Assembly: GCA_902459845.2 (NCBI GenBank)
Contig: CABPSV020000481.1
Coordinates: 1-15,555, forward strand
Reading direction: 5' to 3'
Source of the DNA: Hepatocystis sp. ex Piliocolobus tephrosceles
Lineage: Eukaryota; Apicomplexa; Aconoidasida; Haemosporida; Plasmodiidae
Length of the DNA stretch: 15,555 bases
Shown: positions 1 to 9,304 of the stretch, in pieces
Numbering within the stretch: the stretch's first letter is position 1
How the letters are laid out: each line of letters begins with the position of its first letter
Notes under the pieces: model-generated
The model's input: the letters and a program-made list of their open reading frames with translations, nothing else
The model's database searches: none
Told to the model about the DNA's origin: nothing
Translations under genes and position numbers: made by a program

Positions 1-1
1 T

Positions 2-89
2 ATATATAACGCATATATAATGCATATATAATGTATATATAATGTATATATAATGTATATATAATGCTTAAATAATGCATTTATAATGC
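2..89. repeat. 11-bp tandem repeat, eight copies
   Basis: Eight consecutive 11-bp units of the form ATATATAATGY fill this stretch. Copies 2 to 6 are nearly identical; the first, seventh and eighth have substitutions. The array may continue past the left edge. The period is close to one helical turn of DNA. Confidence 0.9.
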
Positions 90-246
90 ATATATTCCCT
101 TGGTTTTGTTTTATTTAGCGCTATTGTGCTTTATTTTGTTTCATTTTATAATTTAAAAATTAAAACTTGTTTATATTTTTTTTAAATAAAAACTCGAATG
201 TTAGTTCTTTAAGCCTTATTTATTTTTTTTTTTTTTTAATTTATAT

Positions 247-288
247 ACATGTACATATATACATGTACATATATACATGTACGTATAT
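247..288. repeat. 14-bp tandem repeat with GTAC cores
   Basis: Three adjacent copies of ACATGTACATATAT, the third with one change (ACATGTACGTATAT). Each holds overlapping palindromes (ACATGT, ATGTACAT in the first two) and a GTAC core. Related sequence continues to about 315. It lies about 95-135 bp upstream of the PI4K ATG. Confidence 0.85.
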
Positions 289-381
289 ACACATGTATAT
301 TTACATATGTACATATATACACAAATACATACACTTACGCAAATAAGTACACATATGTAAATATTTATATATGTATACATA

Positions 382-3300
382 ATGGAAGAAAATAAAACAT
401 GTGTTAAGGAGGATGGTGATAAAGACGACAGTGATAAGGATGACTATATTAAGGAAGAGCCGAAACATGGCCTCTTTGTATCACCAAAAATTGCCATACA
501 CAATAAAGAAAAAAAAGAATATAATGAAATAACAACAGAAGAAAAAAAAGATAGATCAGATAACGAAACCACAAATAAAACAACATATAAACATAACTAT
601 AACACAGATATAAATAAAAATGAACTGATATGTACAAGTCCATTAAATAACGAATTAGATTATTTGAAAGAAACAAATTATATTATTACCATGGAAAATG
701 AAAAATCAAAAGATTTGCATTTGAATAATAAAGAATTAAATTTAAATAAATTAGATAACATTTCAATAGATACAAATAATACATCTAATATTGATTTACA
801 AACAGAAAAGAAAGAAGAAGAAGAAGAAGAAGAAGAAAGGAAGTTAAACAATAATAATATAAATAATATTTTTATAACGAATGAACATGATCAAAGTTAC
901 AATGAGGATGATAAAAAAATAATTAATAAAAAACATTACTTTCATTCTTACTTAATAAATGACCAAAAATATTTAACTAATATGAAAAAAGAAAAAGACT
1001 ATAACTCGGATGTTTCAGTTTTTATTACTACTTCAAGCGAACAAAAGAATGAAAATGTAAAAAAAAAAGAAGAAGAAAAAGAAAGAATAAAATTGTTAAA
1101 CGATAAATGTGCCAATACTACATGTGTTGGTGTTAGTGGCGATACAAAATTTAATAAAGAAAATAAAGAAAGTAAAGAAAGTAAAGAAAATAAAGAAAAT
1201 AAAGAAAGTAAAGAAAGTAAAGAAAATAAAGAAAATAACGAAAATAAAGAAAATAGCGAAAATAAAGAAAATAACGAAAATAAAGAAAATAACGAAAATA
1301 AAGAAAATAACGAAAATAACGAAAATAACGAAAATAACGAAAATAACGAAAATAAAGAAAGTAAAGAAAGTAAAGAAAATAAAGAAAATAACGAAAATAA
1401 CGAAAATAAAGAAAATAAAGAAAGTAAAGAAAATAAAGAAAATAAAGAAAATAACAAAAACAACGATAGCAACGAAAATAACGAGATGACTTCTAACACC
1501 GTTATTAATAATAATAACATAACTAAAGAGAAAGATAAAATAAATATTGAGGAAACACAAAAAAATATAAAACACACAAATAACATGAAAATAATAAAAT
1601 TATATGAACAGAAATTAGAAACATACGGAACAAATGTTACCAACGAATTAAACACTGATAACTATCATAATACGAATAAACGTACTCGTAGAAACAGTAG
1701 AAGAAGTAGCAATAGTAGAAGAAGTAGCGACAGTAGTAATAGTAGCGACAGTAATAACAACAGTGTTAACACTAAAATGAGAAAAAACATTTCGAATATA
1801 TTTAAAGAAAAACCTTCATCTAAGCCTAAAATCATAAAAGAAATACAAAAAACAGAAGGAGTAAGAAATGAAAAGAACTCAATAAATACAACATGTAAAG
1901 ATACTAGTTATGAAAATAAAGAAGATATAAACAACAACAACAGTAACAACAACAATAACAACAACAATAACAACAACAGTAACAATAATAGTAACAATAA
2001 TAGTAATAGTAATAGTAATAGTAACAACAACAACAACAATAACAGTAACAGTAATAGTAACAAAAATGGCAATAACACAATCAACAATAATAACATCATT
2101 TGTGCTAAAAATATAAATAACACAAAAAAAACAAAAAATACATTAAAAGAAGGAAGTTTATTAAGACTATTTCGATGTGAATATTTCGACACACATCTAC
2201 ACATAAGATACTTATATGATAGAAAAGAAGTAGGTGTACATGAATACCTTGTAAATTCATTGTATACCCAAAGAAAACATGAAGATATTTTATTTTATTT
2301 ACCTCAATTATGTCATATTTCATTATTAAGATATGAATATTCTTCACTTTATCGATTTTTAATTGATAAAGCTAGTAAATCTATGCACTTTGCTTTAAAA
2401 CTTAGTTGGATTTATCATTCAATTGTTGAAGATAATAGTAGTAAGTATAGAGAATTAGCACAAAAAATGATTCAAGAAATAGAAATGGCTGTAGTTAATT
2501 GTAAACCATTTTTAAACAATGAATATACAGGTATAACAGAAAATAAACAAGCACATTTATATTATTTAGCCTATCCTTTTTTATTTAAAAGAAAATATAT
2601 TATTAACAAAATAAAATTAAATGAAAAAATAAATAAAATAAAAAAAATAAATAAATGTTTAAATAATTCTTGCGATTCTTATATACTGAAAAATCTTCTT
2701 AATAAAGAAGTACCTTCTTCTAATATCGAACAAGAAATTTCATTTTGGAATAATTACAGAAAAAATATGAATACTGTATCTAACACCACTTTCAATATTG
2801 ATAAAAAAACGGATAAACATAAAATAAATACAGAAAAAGGTTGTATAATGACAGACGATAAAAATAGTACTACAACTGAACAGGGTTTACCGAATATGAA
2901 CAGTAACAATACAGCCACAATGTTTAACAAAGAGCGAAAGAAGCAAAAAGAGCGAAAAAAAAAAGGCCACGGTCATGGTCACAACCACAACCATGAAAAT
3001 AAAAAAAATGATACAAAGTGCGATACGCTGAAAAGTAACAAAAAAACAGTTAATAATACTGTAGCTAAACTTCCATCTTGTTACATTTTAAACTCTGGAC
3101 AAATATCAATTACTTCTGCCAAAGTAAAATTACCAAATACTTATTCAAAACTTGGAAGTCCATTAAGTGTATCAAAGTTTTCTATACCTGATTTAAATTA
3201 TTCATTTGACATGGTAGAAGAGTTACAACAATTTTTTATGAAACAACGTAGATGTGATTATTTTAGCCTATTAAATAATTTTATTAATTTAACTATTTTA

Positions 3301-6300
3301 GTTTCTAATTTGTTATCAGCAGAACCTGATTTGGATATACGAAATAATTTATTAAAACGATTTATTCATTCATTAAATAGTTGGATGATTATGCGTAGAT
3401 GTACAGTAGCATCCTGTGAAAATATTTTTTCAATGACAGGTTTATACATTCCACTTGAATGTCTTTCATCACATCACAACCAAATAAATGAAAAAGAAAC
3501 TTATACAAATTATAACAATTTACAAATACTTTATTTTAATTATGAAGAATGTAAAATATTTTTTTCAAAAAAAAGAGCTCCATATTTATTAATGTTTGAA
3601 GTAGCTGATTTGGATGAAGATATAAGTTTTATGTCCGATACATTTTTTTATAATAACAAAAATGATTATATGAAATATCATTATAATTTACCAAATAACA
3701 CTAGTAACACTAATAATACCACTAATAATACCACTAATAATACCACTAATAATACCACTAATAATACCACTAATAATACCACTAATAATACCACTAATAA
3801 TGCCACTAATAATGCCACTAATAATGCCACTAATAATACCACTAATAATACCACTAATAATACCACTAATAATACCACTAATAATGCCACTAATAATGCC
3901 ACTAATAATGCCACTAATAGTAATAGAGAACATTTGTCAAACAACCATGCAATGACACATACGGGTAGACTATTTGGAGGAGTAAAAAAAGATGAACAGG
4001 AAATTTATACAAATAAGGAAATATATTCAGAGCAGGAACATTATGAAAAACAAAAAATACAAAAGAAAAAAAAAAGTTTTAAAAAATATGGTTGCTATAG
4101 TACGAGTAACAGCACATACAAGCTTGAAGAAGTTTATAATTCTATCACAAAAAAAAATAATAAAAATAGAAAGAACGTGACAGAAGGAACACATGTTGAT
4201 ACAGTCGTTGATGGTTCTACTAATAATGGTTCTACTGATGATGGTTTAGATGATACAAAACGAATTAAAAACAAACCTAATTTAAATACATTTAGTATGA
4301 ATGATTTATATGTATATAATTGTATAGTTAATGACTTGAAGAGAGAAAAGTTGATACCGCTTACGACGAATAAACAAAATAATCTTATGCTAATTAAGAA
4401 GAGTATAGGGTTGGGAGAGAGTAATAGTGATAGTGGTAGTAGCAGTAGTAGTAGTAGTAGTAGTGGTAGTGGTAGTAGTAATAGTGGTAGCAGTAGTGGA
4501 AGTGGTAGCGGTAATAGTAATGGTGGTAGTGATAGTGTTAGTGGTAGTGGTAGTGTTAGTGGTAGTGTTAGTGTTAGTAGCGTTAGTAGTGTCAGTACTA
4601 TTAGTAGTGGTAATAGCGGTATTAGTGGTAGTAACAGCTATACTAGCAGTAAGCGAAATAGTAGCGAGAGAAATAGTAGCGAGAGAAATAGTAGCGAGAG
4701 AAATAGTAGCGAGAGATTTAGTAGTGAGAGACGTAGTAGTGAGAGACGTAGTAGTGAGAGACGTAGTAGTGAGAGACGTAGTAGTGAGAGACGTAGTAGT
4801 GAACGAAGTACCAGTACGCACAACCATGGACGTAAAGTGATTATCAATGGAAATGAAGATATTTCGAATAACCCTTTAAAAACAAAAAAACAAACAAACT
4901 TTGAGGATACTACTACAACTACAAACAACAATAATAATAGTAGTAGTAATAATAATAATAGTAGTAATAATAATGCATCACCTGGGGGAGGAAAAAGAAA
5001 AAATATAAGTTCAAATAGATCGTTATCCATGCCTAATTTTGTAAAAATCAGAGCCGAAAAATATCCTACTAATGTTGATGATAGTACAAACACAAGTACT
5101 AATTCTATTTATTTAAACAGTGATAAATCAAATAATAACAGAAGGGATGGTAATGATTCTCATGATGATCAAGATAGTGGAGTAGCTGAAAATAAAATAC
5201 AAAAAATAAACAAAAGAGAAGGAAACAGTGGTATTAGTACAAATATACACGGAAATAGTCATAACATAAAAACGAGAAATCATTACTACTCTGTAGAAAG
5301 ACCACATAATATACCCAATATAAGCGAATATTTAAAACCTGAAAATTATTTAGATGAAGAATTCAAAAAAAGAAATTGTAAATTTGTAAAGAAATTATTA
5401 TGGGGTGAACTATTTGAAGAAAAAAAAAAAAAAATAAAAAAAAAATCACCTTATGGTAATTTAAAATCATGGGATTTAAAATGTGTTATTGTAAAAGGTG
5501 GAGATGATCTAAGACAAGAACTATTAGCTTCTCAACTAATTAGACAGTTTAAAATTATATTTGATAACGCAGGATTACCTTTATGGTTAAGACCTTATGA
5601 AATATTAGTTACAGGAGCAAATTCAGGAATAATCGAATATGTTAACGACACATGTTCTGTTGATTCTTTAAAGAGGAAGTTTCAGACATATAACATTGCC
5701 ACTATATTCAACATAGTATTTCATGATTATATTTTCGAAGCAAAAAAGGTTAGTACTTACTATTTTTTTTTCCTACATTTTATACTTATATATATAACAC
5801 TTTAAGTGCATATATACATATATGTGTACATCTGTGTATATACATACTTACACATGTGCATGTACATACTTTACACGCACCCTTCTACAGAACTTCATAG
5901 AAAGCCACGCGGCGTATTCACTCATTTCGTACCTACTACAAGTCAAAGACAGACACAACGGAAATTTATTACTGGACTCGGACGGACATCTTATACACAT
6001 AGATTATGGTTTTATGTTAACAAACTCTCCAGGGAATGTTAATTTTGAAACCTCTCCTTTCAAACTAACACAAGAATACTTAGATATAATGGATGGGGAA
6101 CATTCAGAAAACTATGAATATTTTAGACGACTTATTATTAGTGGGTTTTTAGAAGCTCGTAAACACTCAGACGAGATTATACTTTTTGTTGAACTCATGA
6201 TGTCAGGTACTATTTTTTTTTTTTTTTTTTTTTTTTTTATCACTTTGGGAAATATATTAACTGCGACGCGTGTATACACATGCATATATATATATATATG

Positions 6301-6329
6301 TACATATACTAACAACATATGTTCATATG

Positions 6330-6360
<31 letters not shown>

Positions 6361-6512
6361 AGCCCTAAAAATGCCATGTTTTTCGAATGGAACCCAATTT
6401 TGTATTGATTCTTTAAAAGAGCGATTTATGCCTAATTTGACAGCAGATATGGTAAGATAATGTGCACTGACATAACTATATATGGACTTGAGTATGTTAC
6501 AACTATACATAT

Positions 6513-6567
<55 letters not shown>

Positions 6568-6669
6568 TAGTGCATCCAAAGAGTTGATGCTCTTATAGAA
6601 GCATCTATCAACAACTTTCGAAGTGTGCAATATGATTACTTTCAAAGGATAACAAATGGGATTATGTAA
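382..6669 (+). CDS. PI4K: Phosphatidylinositol 4-kinase, type III beta class
   Basis: Four exons: 382-5748, 5891-6206, 6363-6451 and 6571-6669, giving 1956 residues. All junctions are GT-AG and phases match (0, 1, 0). The enzyme phosphorylates phosphatidylinositol at position 4; in Plasmodium it acts at Golgi-derived membranes and is needed for membrane biogenesis during schizogony (family knowledge). Visible parts: Lys/Glu/Asn-rich N-terminus; helical lipid-kinase-unique region at residues ~593-743 ([10 protein letters not shown]); conserved region ~905-1030; N-lobe strand [13 protein letters not shown] near 1060; then the kinase core from SPYGNL. K1705 sits in [12 protein letters not shown] (ATP lysine), the catalytic loop is DRHNGN at 1809-1814 and the metal-binding motif is D1827-Y-G. 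The C-terminus FQRITNGIM matches human PI4KB almost exactly. Roughly 570 mostly low-complexity residues interrupt the N-lobe. The P. falciparum protein is about 1559 residues from memory; the surplus is repeat. Confidence 0.96.
1153..1482 (+). repeat. Coding Lys-Glu-Asn repeat in PI4K
   Basis: A degenerate array of 9 to 12-bp units (AATAAAGAA, AGTAAAGAA, AATAACGAA) encodes repeated ENKE, ESKE and ENNE, residues ~258-367. The strand bias makes several other frames open, but these are shadows. Probably disordered and length-variable. Confidence 0.9.
1930..2092 (+). repeat. Coding Asn/Ser repeat in PI4K
   Basis: AAC/AAT/AGT triplets encode an Asn-rich tract with scattered Ser at residues ~517-570, directly before the conserved helical region. 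Typical of Plasmodium low-complexity insertions. Confidence 0.9.
3697..3920 (+). repeat. 12-bp coding array TNNT/TNNA in PI4K
   Basis: About 18 copies of the 12-bp unit ACTAATAATACC, or its GCC variant, encode TNNT and TNNA. The variants are ordered: a run of ACC copies, three GCC, another run of ACC, three GCC. This points to duplication of a multi-unit block. It lies in the insertion that splits the kinase N-lobe. Confidence 0.92.
4405..4650 (+). repeat. Coding Ser/Gly-rich tract in PI4K
   Basis: AGT/GGT triplets encode a long Ser-Gly tract with interspersed Val and Asn, residues ~1342-1423. It is placed in the same N-lobe insertion and runs directly into the [10 protein letters not shown] array. 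Confidence 0.88.
4653..4805 (+). repeat. 15-bp coding array [10 protein letters not shown] in PI4K
   Basis: About ten 15-bp units encode a five-residue repeat, first RNSSE, one RFSSE, then five RRSSE, residues ~1425-1475. The near-identical 3' copies (CGTAGTAGTGAGAGA) suggest recent expansion. Each RRSSE carries an R-R-x-S motif. Confidence 0.92.
5749..5890 (+). other. PI4K intron 1
   Basis: Phase 0 intron of 142 nt. Donor AAG|GTTAGT, acceptor TTCTACAG|AA. It separates FEAKK from [10 protein letters not shown], and the join restores the continuous family alignment. Confidence 0.93.
6207..6362 (+). other. PI4K intron 2
   Basis: Phase 1 intron of 156 nt. Donor TCAG|GTACTA, acceptor T-tract then AG|CC. 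It holds a poly(T) run, a TA microsatellite and a second T tract. The join gives ELMMSALKMPCF, matching the family. Confidence 0.93.
6452..6570 (+). other. PI4K intron 3
   Basis: Phase 0 intron of 119 nt. Donor ATG|GTAAGA, acceptor TTATATAG|TG. It includes an uninterrupted run of 48 T at 6517-6564. The last exon encodes only the final 32 residues. Confidence 0.93.
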
Positions 6670-6700
6670 TTATGTAATTATGTAATTATGTAATTATGTA
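6661..6700. repeat. 8-bp tandem repeat spanning the PI4K stop codon
   Basis: Five perfect copies of ATTATGTA begin at the last two sense codons (ATT ATG) of PI4K, and the TAA stop at 6667-6669 spans the boundary of copies one and two. A poly(T) run follows at about 6701-6719. Confidence 0.92.
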
Positions 6701-6864
6701 TTTTTTTTTTTTTTTTTTTCCCTTTCTACTACAGACAGTTGTAATTATGTTTACAATACATCATCATGCTTGTACATATATGTACGTATTCTTAAAAAAA
6801 AAAGAAAAAAAAAAAAATTTTTTTAGGTTAAAGCAAAACTAGTAAAAAAATATGTACATATATG

Positions 6865-6895
<31 letters not shown>

Positions 6896-7101
6896 AAGTT
6901 GAAACCATATTTAATTTTTTTTTATGATTTTTAATATAAAAACGATTTCATTGTTCTGATTTATTTCATTTGACATACTTACTTATTATTTTTATCTTAA
7001 CTAATTATGTTTACCATTCGACTATTTTTAGTTTTACATGTTATGTGTCTACATATATATATATATATAAATGTTCAAAGGAACTCAAACACATGAAGAA
7101 A

Positions 7102-7133
<32 letters not shown>

Positions 7134-7791
7134 CGCACGTATTATATATACAACATAGCATACAATTTTTTTTCTTCTCTTTTTTTTTTTTTTTTTTTAT
7201 TTATCTTTCCATTTTTTCTTACTCACAATTTGCTTTTTTAGTTTTTGTATATATTGAATGTATACATTTATTTTACTGTTAATTTTATTGTTCATTTTAT
7301 TGTTCATTTTATTAATTAAAATTTATACATTATGTATTTAGTTATTTACTTAGTTATCCATTCATTTGTTTATTTTATTTTTTTTTTTTTTATTTTTTTT
7401 ATTTTTTTTATATTTTTTTTTTTTTTTTTTTTGTCACATATTGTAAAACAATTTGAACAAAAAATAATCACATGAAAAAAAATATTAATAAAAATGTGAA
7501 CATGATTACTTAAACAACGTTAATAAATGTAACCTAGTTGCAAATGAACAAATTTGTAAAAAGCTTGTGCAAACGAACGGACAAATTTGTAAAAAAACAT
7601 GTTCGCAGAAACAGCTACAACATTGATATACATATATATATATGATGCGTACATAAAAATTACAAAAATTAATACCATCGGTTTTTAGGCGGACGTTACA
7701 CACAACAACGATAATAAAAATAAAATTGTTTGTATTGTATAATTTTGTGCCAACTTAATAATATTTATTTTTTAAGTACAAACATCACAAA

Positions 7792-7884
<93 letters not shown>

Positions 7885-7958
7885 GCTCATGTGTATATAT
7901 AAATGTAAATATAATTATATATAAGAACACAGCTCCAAATAAGTACGTACGCGCAAGT
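6670..7958. other. Intergenic region, PI4K 3' flank and Nse4 5' flank
   Basis: About 1.3 kb of very AT-rich DNA with TA microsatellites near 6858-6892, 7044-7069 and 7107-7132, T-rich blocks at 7165-7200 and 7375-7432, and a 47-nt poly(A) plus TA block just before the next gene. Short open frames here encode only homopolymer or Ile-Tyr tracts and look non-coding. Confidence 0.7.
7793..7883. repeat. Poly(A) run of 47 nt followed by about 40 bp of (AT)n
   Basis: Uninterrupted A from 7793 to 7839, CGC, then alternating AT to about 7883, ending about 75 bp before the Nse4-like ATG. Poly(dA:dT) of this length normally excludes nucleosomes, so it may help set an open promoter. That role is inference. 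Confidence 0.85.
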
Positions 7959-9116
7959 ATGATTACCCGAAGTAAAAAACAAAGGTCAGAAAAAAAACGC
8001 ACAGGCAAAGGAGTTGATGAATTTTACATAGAAAATGAAATAAACAAATTAAACGTAGAAGAGTTAGTTCAGCCTGAACAAAACCATGCTTTAAAAGAAG
8101 TTATAAAAACTGATCGAAAAATTATAATAAATTTAGACCATAAAATAAGTTCTTTGGAAAAATCTTGCCAATTTGGAAATAAAGTTATAACTATACTTAA
8201 TATAAAAGCTGAAGGATTAAATAATGTGGCCATAAAAGAAAAATTAAATTTAATAACTGATACACTTATGGATAATTTTTCCACATGTCATGGAGATGAC
8301 AATGGCAACTCTCATACCGACAATAACAATGAATTAAATATTACTACAAATAACAAAAGAATTATTGATTTTTGTAAAATTTCACAATATTTTGATTTTA
8401 AATGTTTACCATACTGTACATTAAATTATGATACTATTCCTATGCATTTTTTTATTAATAATGATAAAAATTTATTAATAGAGTCATGTACTTTTAATAA
8501 AAAAAAAGATACAAATAGCAAAACAAAAAGATTTAATAATATTTATAAAAAGTTAAAAGATTATAATTATGATGAAGAACCTGAAATAAAATTAGAATCA
8601 TATGAACAATCCATGAGATTAAAAGATAAATTGTCAGAACTCGAACAAAATCAAAAAAAAAATAACGTAAAGTTTTTTCCATTTATAGTAGACACTGAAC
8701 CAACAAACGGATTTAACGAAACAACGTTCAGATTATTTTTAATTTCATTACTAGTTTCTAAAGGTTATGTTGAATTTTTTAAAGACGATAATAATATTTT
8801 ATGCATAAAATCGTCCGATTATTATAAAGATGTAGAAAAAACACAAGAATATGAACAAGAAGGTGAAAACGAACAAGAAGGTGAAAACGAACAAGAAGGT
8901 GAAAACGAACAAGAAGGTGAAAACGAAAAAGAAGGGAAACACGAAAAAGAAGGTGAAAACGAAAAAGAAGGGAAACACGAACAAGAAGGGAAACACGAAC
9001 AAGAAGGGAAACACGAAACTGATAAAAATGTAAAACAAAAAAACCAAGCCTTACTCACATCTTGGTCCTATAAAAAATGGAAAAAATTAGTTAAGCAGAT
9101 AAAAAGTGAGTTATAA
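7959..9116 (+). CDS. NSE4: Nse4-like kleisin subunit of the SMC5/6 complex
   Basis: Single exon, 385 residues. Nse4 proteins are kleisins that bridge the heads of SMC5 and SMC6 with Nse1 and Nse3, acting in DNA repair and chromosome segregation in the nucleus. The evidence is in the C-terminal half: FFPFIVDTEP near residue 239, then FNETTFRLFLISLLVSKGYV, correspond to YFEFVIDPNSF and TVENIFHVSFIIRDG of human NSMCE4A (from memory). The end KNQALLTSWSYKKWKKLVKQI matches RNQGIIALSYRDWEEIVKTF. The first 17 residues are basic and could be a nuclear signal. Nine EQEGEN-type repeats interrupt the domain. The N-terminal kleisin helix is less clear. In Plasmodium such genes may be listed only as conserved unknown. 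A GTGAGT near the end could be a donor, but the protein ends where the family does. Confidence 0.75.
   Translation: MITRSKKQRSEKKRTGKGVDEFYIENEINKLNVEELVQPEQNHALKEVIKTDRKIIINLDHKISSLEKSCQFGNKVITILNIKAEGLNNVAIKEKLNLITDTLMDNFSTCHGDDNGNSHTDNNNELNITTNNKRIIDFCKISQYFDFKCLPYCTLNYDTIPMHFFINNDKNLLIESCTFNKKKDTNSKTKRFNNIYKKLKDYNYDEEPEIKLESYEQSMRLKDKLSELEQNQKKNNVKFFPFIVDTEPTNGFNETTFRLFLISLLVSKGYVEFFKDDNNILCIKSSDYYKDVEKTQEYEQEGENEQEGENEQEGENEQEGENEKEGKHEKEGENEKEGKHEQEGKHEQEGKHETDKNVKQKNQALLTSWSYKKWKKLVKQIKSEL
8853..9014 (+). repeat. 18-bp coding array EQEGEN/EKEGKH in the Nse4-like gene
   Basis: Nine 18-bp units encode EQEGEN (four copies), then mixed EKEGKH, EKEGEN and EQEGKH, residues ~299-352. The array falls between the LFLISLLVSKGY part and the final SWSYKKW part of the Nse4 C-terminal domain. 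Confidence 0.93.
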
Positions 9117-9268
9117 AAAAAATGAACAAGTTATCAAACAAACAAACAAATCAATTGATAGAATAAAAATAAAGCTATCTTTATTTTTTTTTTTTACCAA
9201 GTGCGATAATTATGTTTTGGTTATAACGTTGTATTATACAAAGAAAGGGCTTGTTTAGTTTTTCAAAA

Positions 9269-9304
<36 letters not shown>

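Larger units (their letters stand above)
1..381. other. 5' flank of the PI4K gene
   Basis: No credible coding sequence is seen. It holds the 11-bp tandem array at the left edge, a T tract near 223-238 and a cluster of ACATGTAC repeats at 247-288. An in-frame TAA at 358-360 lies just before the PI4K ATG, so the start at 382 is the first available in that exon. The promoter presumably lies here, but no defined core element can be recognised. Confidence 0.6.

Noticed and set aside
1150..1480. Regularly repeated units that could suggest a CRISPR array
   Set aside because: Units are 9-12 bp, contiguous, coding and without spacers; the genome is eukaryotic. The same holds for 3697-3920, 4653-4805 and 15218-15340.
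999..1655. Long minus-strand open frame with LFSLFSL repeats, and two more frames over the same DNA
   Set aside because: They mirror the Lys/Glu/Asn coding repeat of PI4K. The repeat unit lacks stops in several frames, and no conserved motif is present.
3681..3944. Minus-strand frames with VALLVVLL and GIISGIIS repeats
   Set aside because: Shadows of the 12-bp TNNT/TNNA array of PI4K; hydrophobic appearance is a by-product of the complement.
4390..5093. Ser/Gly and RRSSE region open in other frames (Val-rich, Thr-rich, Leu-rich)
   Set aside because: Triplet repeats leave all frames open. The PI4K frame is the one that connects to conserved kinase sequence on both sides.
5749..5805. PI4K ending at the TAA at 5803-5805
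   Set aside because: The frame after AKK is intronic. A perfect GT-AG intron joins to [10 protein letters not shown], restoring the catalytic loop of the family.
6112..6645. Minus-strand frame of 177 codons across PI4K exons and introns
   Set aside because: It reads through poly(T) introns as polylysine and is antisense to conserved kinase exons.
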